Shown one piece after another: positions 30,008-34,396 of a stretch of 34,396 bases of DNA. Source of the DNA: Streptomyces niphimycinicus (GTDB taxonomy: Bacteria; Actinomycetota; Actinomycetes; Streptomycetales; Streptomycetaceae). Positions within the stretch are counted from its first letter, which is position 1, and every line of letters begins with the position of its first letter. The DNA lies in assembly GCF_018883605.1 (NCBI RefSeq), contig NZ_JAHLEM010000042.1, forward strand, positions 1 to 34,396, read 5' to 3'. A model generated the notes under the pieces. It had not been told where the DNA came from and searched no databases. It saw nothing but the letters and a program-made list of their open reading frames with translations. Made by a program: the position numbers and the translations under genes.

Positions 30008-30141
30008 CGGCGGCGAGCTGACCGCATCGACGAGCCGACATCGACGGATGGGGACCACCCCCGCGTTCAACGCCGCGCCGAAGTTGTCATAGGTCAATGA
30101 AGCGACGGCGGGCCCCTCCGGCCGCTGGGCAGACTGCGCCC

Positions 30142-31431
30142 ATGAGCGATCGGTTGGACGGGTGGGCCGCCGCGAACCGGCCGTCGGGACAGCAGCCCTG
30201 GGACATCTCCACGGCGGAGACGCAGAGCATCCCCGTGCAGGGGACCCCCATGCCGGGGACCCCCTTCCAGGAGACCCAGGGCATGCCCGCGCCGGGCACC
30301 CCAGGCGTCCCGACGAAACCCGCCCCGTACCGCAGGGGCGAGGAGACCGTCGCCACCCCCGCGCTCACCCCCGCACCCGCCGAACCGGACCCCACCCCCA
30401 CCCCCACCGTCCGGCGCCGCGCCCCCAAGGAGCCGCTCAGCCGACGCCGCCGGATCATCCGGCTGGCCATCGTGACCGTCTCCGCGCTGCTCCTCGCCTC
30501 CGGCAGCGCCTACGTCTGGGCCGACACCCAGCTCAACCGCGAGGTCGACCTCGGCAAGTCGCCGGACCGCCCACCGCCCGGCAAGGGCACCAACTACCTC
30601 ATCGTGGGCTCCGACAGCCGGGAGGGCCTCTCCGAGCAGGCCAGGAAGAACCTGCGCACCGGCTCGGCCGAGGGCCGCCGCACCGACTCGATGATGGTGC
30701 TGCACACCGGCTCCAACGGCACCACGATGATGAGCCTGCCGCGCGACTCCTGGGTGACCATCCCGGGGTTCCTGCGCCCCGACACCGGCAAGACCTTCGC
30801 CCCGTCCCAGAACAAGCTGAACGCCGCGTACTCGATGGGCGGCCCCGATCTGCTCGTCTCGACCATCGAACGCAACACGGGGCTGCGCATCGACCACTAC
30901 GCGGAGATCGGCTTCTCCGGGTTCGTGGACGTCGTGGACGCGGTGGGCGGCGTACGGATGTGCGTGGACCGCGACATCAAGGACCCCAAATCCGGGCTGG
31001 ACCTGCAAAAGGGCTGCCACACCCTGGACGGCGCGAAGGCGCTCGCCTTCGTCCGCCAGCGCAAGCAGGAGGCCAAGGGCGACCTGGGCCGCACCCAGAA
31101 CCAGCAGAAGTTCCTGGCCGCCCTCGCCGACAAGGCCGCCACACCGGGCGTCCTGGCCAACCCGTTCGCCGCCTTCCCGACCGTACGCGCGGGGCTGGAC
31201 ACGCTCATCGTGGACAAGGACATGGGCCTGCGGAACCTGATGTCCCTGTTCGAGGCGGTGAAGGGCGTCACCTCGGGCGGCGGCAGGCAGCTCAACGTCC
31301 CGGTGGCCAACCCCAACCTCCGGACCTCCAAGGGCAGCGCCGTGCAGTGGAACGTGGCACAGGCGCGGCGCCTGTTCGACCAGTTGCGGAACGACCAGCC
31401 GGTGGACGTCGCTGCCGCCGACGCCGGCTGA
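30142..31431 (+). CDS. LytR-CpsA-Psr (LCP) family cell-wall glycopolymer ligase
   Basis: Membrane-anchored phosphotransferase-like protein, 429 residues, that attaches lipid-linked glycopolymers to peptidoglycan. A Pro/Thr-rich cytoplasmic N-tail (about 100 residues, with GTPMPGTP-type repeats) precedes one transmembrane helix (RLAIVTVSALLLASGSAYVW). The external LCP domain contains NYLIVGSDSREGL, GRRTDSMMVLHTG, MMSLPRDSWVTIPG, KLNAAYSMGGPDLLVSTIERNTGLRIDHYAEIGFSGFVDVVDAVGGV and the C-terminal ALAFVRQRKQEAKGDLGRTQNQQKFLAAL. The Arg and Asp residues of the pyrophosphate site are present. It follows the polysaccharide synthase by 134 nt in the same direction, and a functional link (attaching that polymer) is plausible. 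ATG 30142 is chosen from domain layout; ribosome site weak. Confidence 0.92.
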   Translation: MSDRLDGWAAANRPSGQQPWDISTAETQSIPVQGTPMPGTPFQETQGMPAPGTPGVPTKPAPYRRGEETVATPALTPAPAEPDPTPTPTVRRRAPKEPLSRRRRIIRLAIVTVSALLLASGSAYVWADTQLNREVDLGKSPDRPPPGKGTNYLIVGSDSREGLSEQARKNLRTGSAEGRRTDSMMVLHTGSNGTTMMSLPRDSWVTIPGFLRPDTGKTFAPSQNKLNAAYSMGGPDLLVSTIERNTGLRIDHYAEIGFSGFVDVVDAVGGVRMCVDRDIKDPKSGLDLQKGCHTLDGAKALAFVRQRKQEAKGDLGRTQNQQKFLAALADKAATPGVLANPFAAFPTVRAGLDTLIVDKDMGLRNLMSLFEAVKGVTSGGGRQLNVPVANPNLRTSKGSAVQWNVAQARRLFDQLRNDQPVDVAAADAG

Positions 31432-31513
31432 CGGCATCCCCGGCTGCAACTCCCTGACCGCCCTCGGCAAGCGTCACGGCTTCACCATCACCGACTGACA
31501 CACACAAAGCACT

Positions 31514-31549
31514 GCGCCCCGCTCACGGCTATGGCCGTGAGCGGGGCGC
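31514..31549. terminator. Strong bidirectional terminator
   Basis: A perfect 16-bp stem, 31514-31529 with 31534-31549, around loop TATG, followed by CTTTCG. It lies between the LCP gene (+) and the DUF397 gene (-) and can serve both. Confidence 0.85.
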
Positions 31550-31581
31550 CTTTCGTCGTATGAGCCGTTGCTTGCAGGAAC

Positions 31582-31827
31582 TCAGAGGACGGAAAACTCC
31601 CCGCCCTTGACGGAGGAGATGAAAGACGTCCAACCGTCCGGCGCCACCAGCAGGGCAGGTCCGTCGGGGTCCTTGGAGTCCCGGATGGCGATCCCGTCGT
31701 AGGAGGTCCCGGACAGGTCGGCTACCTCGACGCAGTTGTTGCCGGAGCCGTTGCTGTAAGAGGACTTGTACCAGTCAGCAATACCGGCGAGGTCGGGGGC
31801 GATGAGGGTACGGGTGTGAGTGGTCAT
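31582..31827 (-). CDS. DUF397 domain protein (second copy)
   Basis: Small protein of 81 residues. An N-terminal extension (about 22 residues) precedes the DUF397 domain WYKSSYSNGSGNNCVEVADL, GIAIRDSKDPDGPALLV and WTSFISSVKGGEF. ATG 31827 overlaps the stop of the HTH gene (ATGA, 31824-31827), so the pair is translationally coupled. It shares only the domain hallmarks with the DUF397 protein at 19152-19337, so the two pairs are paralogous families rather than a recent duplication. Confidence 0.93.
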   Translation of the reverse strand: MTTHTRTLIAPDLAGIADWYKSSYSNGSGNNCVEVADLSGTSYDGIAIRDSKDPDGPALLVAPDGWTSFISSVKGGEFSVL

Positions 31828-32696
31828 TCTGTGATCTCTCGCGATAGTTCTTGCAGGAACTTTGGGGTGTCCTCGGGCGGCAAGGACGACGCCACCAGGG
31901 CGTTGAACTTCCGCGAGAACTTTGCAACCTCGCGGGGCTTGTCGGAGACCGACGTAGCGCTCCACGCGTTATCTACCTGAACCGTCGACGGCAGCGCATC
32001 GCCGAGATGCAGGATGCTGAAATCGTGCTCGGCCAGATACCCCCGCACCGTCTGTGGGAGCACCTGAACGGTCACGTGGTTGAGGGACGCCAGCTTTGAG
32101 ATCTCTTCGTACTGCTCGCGCATCACATCTCGGTCACCGACGATGTAACGGAGTGCGGGCTCGTAGAGGATCGCCCATAGCTTGACTGGATCCTCCTCTC
32201 GCTTCAGGGACTCCTTCCGTTTCATCCTGAGCTGGACTACCTGCTGGATGAATTCGTTGGTTGTGTCCTCTATCGGCTTTGCGACCTCACAGAGGGAACG
32301 CGCGTACGCCTCGGTTTGTAGCAGCCCCAGAACCAGGCATGGGTGATACGCCTGGATCTCCTGCGCTGCGGACTCGACACCGACGAACCTCGGCATGCCG
32401 GATGGCAACGAGCTCTTGAACTGCGTCCACCACTCCTGGCTGGAACCCTCGCGCTGGATCGCCAGCAACCTATCGATGCTCTCCTCGTCCGTGACTCCGT
32501 ACCGTTCGAGCAGTTTGCGCAGATCACCGGAGTTTCGGAGATCCTGAAGTCCTGTCTCAACTCGGTACAACTTCGTGTCACTCAGAGGGAAGCCGCGGAC
32601 GGCCTCCTGAAGGGTGAGGTCGGCCTGCTGCCGCAACTGTCTTAGTTCATGGCCGAGTTCGATCCGTCGCGCTGTTGGTCGCGGTCGTGCTGCCAC
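31824..32696 (-). CDS. Scr1-type helix-turn-helix regulator (XRE HTH + DUF5753, second copy)
   Basis: DNA-binding protein of 290 residues. GTG 32696 follows GAGGAGG by about 8 nt. The HTH covers about residues 8-70: ARRIELGHELRQLRQQADLTLQEAV, then SDTKLYRVETGLQDL. The DUF5753 domain shows WWTQFKSSLPSGMPRFVGVESAAQEIQAYHPCLVLGLLQTEAYARSL, LWAILYEPALRYIVG, HVTVQVLPQTVRGYLAEHDFSILHL and VDNAWSATSVSDKPREVAKF. It is coupled to the DUF397 gene and divergent from the lasso-peptide region. A near-perfect 11-bp inverted repeat (32733-32760) lies just upstream. Codons here are less GC-rich than in the flanking primary-metabolism genes, fitting an accessory island. Confidence 0.92.
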   Translation of the reverse strand: MAARPRPTARRIELGHELRQLRQQADLTLQEAVRGFPLSDTKLYRVETGLQDLRNSGDLRKLLERYGVTDEESIDRLLAIQREGSSQEWWTQFKSSLPSGMPRFVGVESAAQEIQAYHPCLVLGLLQTEAYARSLCEVAKPIEDTTNEFIQQVVQLRMKRKESLKREEDPVKLWAILYEPALRYIVGDRDVMREQYEEISKLASLNHVTVQVLPQTVRGYLAEHDFSILHLGDALPSTVQVDNAWSATSVSDKPREVAKFSRKFNALVASSLPPEDTPKFLQELSREITE

Positions 32697-32732
32697 GTTC
32701 TTGCCTCCTCGGCGAATGCGCTCGCCGCTGGT

Positions 32733-32760
32733 GTCGATGTGCGCAGTGTCGCACGTCGAC
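32733..32760. promoter_or_regulatory. Inverted repeat upstream of the second HTH gene
   Basis: GTCGATGTGCG (32733-32743) and CGCACGTCGAC (32750-32760) with spacer CAGTGT; one mismatch in 11 bp. It lies 37-64 nt upstream of the HTH start codon, a suitable place for an autoregulatory operator. Confidence 0.5.
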
Positions 32761-32933
32761 TGCCGCTTCCTGCCGCAGCGGACCCGAACGTCACCGCGCC
32801 GATAACCGATGGAGCTTCCGAGTTCCGCTCTCGGCACGGCGACCCGGTCACGTGGACGGCCAAGGAGTGCGAGCTCTACTTGGATCTAGCCGTCCGACCG
32901 TCGAGCCCTCGCCCCAACGGAACCGTTAAGTAA
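32739..32933 (+). CDS. Possible small hypothetical protein (64 aa)
   Basis: Open frame from GTG 32739 to TAA 32933, ending VTWTAKECELYLDLAVRP and PNGTVK. Its second half has high third-position GC and a protein-like sequence, so it may be the 3' part of a real gene. No ribosome site precedes the GTG, and the start lies inside the inverted repeat at 32733-32760. I do not recognise the product. Either a later unrecognised start or a truncated remnant is possible. Confidence 0.3.
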   Translation: MRSVARRLPLPAAADPNVTAPITDGASEFRSRHGDPVTWTAKECELYLDLAVRPSSPRPNGTVK

Positions 32934-32974
32934 GCGGCCAACCACCCTCGGCCGAGAGGCAGGGAGGACAGCAG

Positions 32975-33281
32975 AGCAGCGACGAGCGCCCCACGCTTGA
33001 GGAGTTGTCTCAGCGCGTCGAAGAACTGGCGGCGCAGGTCCGAGAGCACGAAAAGCTCCTCGGGAAGAAGACGACAGCTCGTCCCCGATATCGAGCCGGA
33101 CGCCGAACCGATCACCTTCGCCATGCAGTGCGCGGTGTGCGAGCAGACCGGAGGGCGCACCGAGGAGCAGGCCGGGGCGCGCTCCTGGGCGACGGGCCAC
33201 TTGAAGGCCAACCCGGAGCACTTCACTTACCGGGAACTGATCACGCGCCCGTGCCGGTTCGAACCGGGAGAGTGGCTGTGA
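32975..33281 (+). pseudogene. Broken or fused small gene: coiled-coil frame running into a CxxC-protein frame
   Basis: From 32975 one frame encodes a clear heptad-type helix, SSDERPTLEELSQRVEELA and onward to LLGKK. A ribosome site (AGGGAGGA) stands where expected but no start codon follows. At about 33071 coding character switches to the frame one base on, which encodes LVPDIEPDAEPITFAMQCAVC, then SWATGHLKANPEHFTYREL and ends FEPGEWL at 33281. The second part resembles small Streptomyces proteins with one CxxC pair (DUF7848-like, from memory) but lacks its own N-terminus. A deletion fusing two neighbouring small genes is the simplest reading. Confidence 0.5.
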
Positions 33282-33370
33282 TCACCGAGGGCATTTGGTG
33301 CGACGTGGTCGCATGGCCCGGAGACCTGTCACGGGAGTTCTACACGGGTTTCCAGAAGAAGCGAGAGTAA
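33278..33370 (+). CDS. Possible 30-residue peptide
   Basis: GTG 33278 overlaps the previous stop (GTGA). The frame reads MITEGIWCDVVAWPGDLSRE and ends FQKKRE at a TAA. The coupling and the protein-like composition suggest translation, but the size is minimal and I recognise no family. Confidence 0.3.
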   Translation: MITEGIWCDVVAWPGDLSREFYTGFQKKRE

Positions 33371-33385
33371 AAGGAACACGATCGC

Positions 33386-33547
33386 GTGGGCAACAAGAGG
33401 CACACGATAAAGGCGGCCAAGAACGAGGCAGCAAGGGCGCCTGAGCGCAAACAACCGCAGGTCACCCGGCAGAGCCACCTGACCGACCGTTTCGTGCGGC
33501 AGAGCCACGTCCATGACGAGTACTGCGATCCCGACTGCCGGATGTAA
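33386..33547 (+). CDS. Small basic hypothetical protein (53 aa)
   Basis: GTG 33386 follows AAAAGGA by about 10 nt. The product is basic and hydrophilic, beginning GNKRHTIKAAKNEAARAPER, with a short internal repeat (RQSHLTD and RQSHVHD) and ending EYCDPDCRM, where two Cys in CxxxC could bind a metal. No signal or membrane segment. Function unknown. It lies 16 nt after the preceding small frame and 407 nt before the lasso precursor. Confidence 0.5.
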   Translation: MGNKRHTIKAAKNEAARAPERKQPQVTRQSHLTDRFVRQSHVHDEYCDPDCRM

Positions 33548-33954
33548 AAGAGGGGCGCTCGTGGTGTCGGACTGGCTCGTGAAGTCATGCGTCTGGGCCC
33601 GGCCCAGCCAGTTGGACGACTACTGCGCGCCAGACCAGCTTCGGCGCAGCCGCGAAGCGCTGACCGCCGTAGCGAATGGCAACGCGCTTCCACTGCTCGT
33701 GCCTGGGCGAACGCGTCAACTCGTGGCCCCTGATCCCCCGTCCCGGTTCCCTACCTCTGGACAGGTCGGCGACCGGGACGGGATGAAGATCTCCGCTGCT
33801 AACACGGCGGCGGGAGACACGCACCGTCCGTCCGCGCATAACGCGCTCTGGGCCGGACGGGCGGGGCATCCGCCCTCTTGCAGAGGGCGGATCGATACCC
33901 GACCGTTTCAATCACGGTCACGGACACGAGCTGATGGGGAGGAGGTAGCAGGGC
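33548..33954. other. 407-nt region upstream of the lasso precursor
   Basis: A frame from GTG 33561 (VSDWLVKSCVWARPSQLDDY...) is open through the region, but it runs into the precursor gene and its second half is low-complexity Arg/Gly/Asp, so I do not call it as a gene; its first 40 codons could be a short peptide. A hairpin is present at 33868-33892. No clear promoter is visible. Confidence 0.4.
33868..33892 (+). terminator. Hairpin upstream of the lasso precursor
   Basis: ATCCGCCCTC (33868-33877) and GAGGGCGGAT (33883-33892) around TTGCA, perfect 10 bp. It could end upstream transcription or act in the leader of the lasso message. Confidence 0.5.
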
Positions 33955-34101
33955 ATGAAGCATCAGGCCAGCGAGACGGACGCGGTGACGGGCGCGGAGA
34001 ACATCGAGCCCCCCGCAGTGATCGTTCTTGGTGACGCTGCCACGCTGACACGCGGAAGCGATCAAAACGGCAGCGAGAGCAAGCGCACACCGTACGACTG
34101 A
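33955..34101 (+). CDS. Lasso peptide precursor (albusnodin-like)
   Basis: Precursor of 48 residues. ATG 33955 has GGGGAGGAGG 9 nt upstream. The leader carries the spacing recognised by lasso RRE proteins: Pro20, Val22, Gly26 and the invariant penultimate Thr32 in PPAVIVLGDAATLTR (usual form P-x-L-x3-G-x5-T-x). The predicted core is residues 34-48, GSDQNGSESKRTPYD. Gly1 and Glu8 (precursor Glu41) are the only pair able to form the usual 7-9 residue macrolactam ring, leaving a 7-residue tail with Lys10. The E-x-K-R region and the short polar ring resemble albusnodin as I remember it, in which a Lys is acetylated. The next gene is the cyclase. Confidence 0.85.
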   Translation: MKHQASETDAVTGAENIEPPAVIVLGDAATLTRGSDQNGSESKRTPYD

Positions 34102-34107
34102 TCGAGC

Positions 34108-34134
34108 ACGGCGGCCCCCGAAAGGGGCCGCCGT
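34108..34134 (+). promoter_or_regulatory. Hairpin between lasso precursor and cyclase genes
   Basis: ACGGCGGCCCC (34108-34118) and GGGGCCGCCGT (34124-34134) with loop CGAAA, perfect 11 bp, 6 nt after the precursor stop. Such stems act as partial terminators or 3' stabilisers that keep precursor levels above enzyme levels. Confidence 0.65.
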
Positions 34135-34166
34135 CGCGCTTCCGACGTAGAGCGAGAGGACGACTG

Positions 34167-34396
34167 ATGCGGTGGTTCGGAGGCTGCGCCCCTGGCGGTC
34201 GGCGGATCACGCCGGTAGGAGCGCGCCTGCTCTGGAACGATCCCGCGTTATGGGTGATGGGCGCGTGGTCGGCTCACCTGGTGAGAACCGCGAAGGGGCG
34301 CAGCGCCCGGATGGCGGTGCTCGGGCCGTGCTCGGCAGCCGATGAGGAACTCGCTCATGCCGTGGACGCCCCCGATTTCGCGAGGGCTGTGGGCGA
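34167..34396 (+). CDS. Lasso peptide macrolactam cyclase, asparagine-synthase-like (partial, N-terminus)
   Basis: The first 76 residues of a protein that continues past the window. ATG 34167 follows GAGAGGA by 6 nt. It begins MRWFGGCAPGG, followed by RLLWNDPALWVMGAWSAHLV and RMAVLGPCSAADEELAHAV. This matches the N-terminal amidotransferase-like domain of albusnodin/ikarugamycin-family lasso cyclases, which open MRWFGG and lack the catalytic Cys2 of true glutamine-dependent asparagine synthetases (Arg here). The ATP-dependent synthetase domain that activates the ring Glu lies outside. Its position directly after the precursor fits the usual A-C-B1-B2 order. Confidence 0.85.
   Translation, partial: MRWFGGCAPGGRRITPVGARLLWNDPALWVMGAWSAHLVRTAKGRSARMAVLGPCSAADEELAHAVDAPDFARAVG

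Noticed and set aside
31434..31498. Short frame GCNSLTALGKRHGFTITD after the LCP stop codon
   Set aside because: It looks like a protein C-terminus but lacks a start and is only about 20 codons. A frameshifted LytR_C-like tail is conceivable but cannot be supported.
33561..34034. 157-codon frame VSDWLVKSCVWARPS upstream of and into the lasso precursor
   Set aside because: It overlaps the well-supported precursor gene, and its second half is low-complexity Arg/Gly/Asp typical of a shadow frame.
1..34396. CRISPR arrays, tRNA or rRNA genes, insertion sequences, integrase and attachment sites
   Set aside because: I looked for spaced identical repeats, cloverleaf-type sequences and transposase motifs and found none. 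The tandem repeats present are short and directly adjacent, not spacer-separated.

Overview
The window is very GC-rich, has strong third-position GC bias and uses GTG starts often. Its gene families (SARP, DctA with a CitA-type two-component pair, Scr1-type HTH/DUF397 pairs, CU044_5270, DUF3159, TgmABC) are those of a Streptomyces-type actinomycete chromosome. About 28 genes can be supported, nearly all complete. The left edge cuts a SARP regulator and the right edge cuts a lasso-peptide cyclase.

Layout, left to right. Positions 1-6982: a SARP fragment (-), a small hypothetical gene (+), dctA (-) divergent from a DcuS/CitA-type sensor kinase and its response regulator (+), and a DUF3159 membrane protein (-). 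Positions 6983-13889: a MerR regulator with a textbook MerR operator, a secreted GH18 chitinase-like enzyme, a two-gene sugar ABC cassette (binding lipoprotein and one permease) closed by a perfect hairpin, and a TetR regulator with a C-terminal zinc-ribbon-like tail divergent from an NmrA-type oxidoreductase. Positions 13940-19105: a tightly coupled (-) operon of ECF sigma factor, membrane-anchored CU044_5270 protein and large secreted subtilisin, with a plausible autoregulatory ECF promoter.

Positions 19152-23431: an HTH(DUF5753)/DUF397 pair (-) divergent from an HATPase, followed by a compact RiPP operon tgmA-tgmB-tgmC (precursor, ATP-grasp ester ligase, PIMT-like methyltransferase). This is expected to make an aspartimide-bearing graspetide (imiditide). 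Positions 23453-31431: TetR plus FAD monooxygenase, two methyltransferases (-), a glycosyltransferase whose fused deacetylase domain has lost all its metal ligands, and an LCP-family protein. Positions 31514-34396: a strong terminator, a second HTH/DUF397 pair (-), a zone of very small or broken genes, and the start of a lasso-peptide cluster. That cluster holds a 48-residue precursor, with predicted core GSDQNGSESKRTPYD, and the N-terminus of its macrolactam cyclase.

The most interesting content is therefore two RiPP systems, a TgmABC graspetide/imiditide operon and an albusnodin-like lasso peptide, about 11 kb apart. Each has an HTH/DUF397 pair on its left side, with a good inverted repeat upstream of the HTH gene. 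All functions are assigned by reading motifs; no database search was run.
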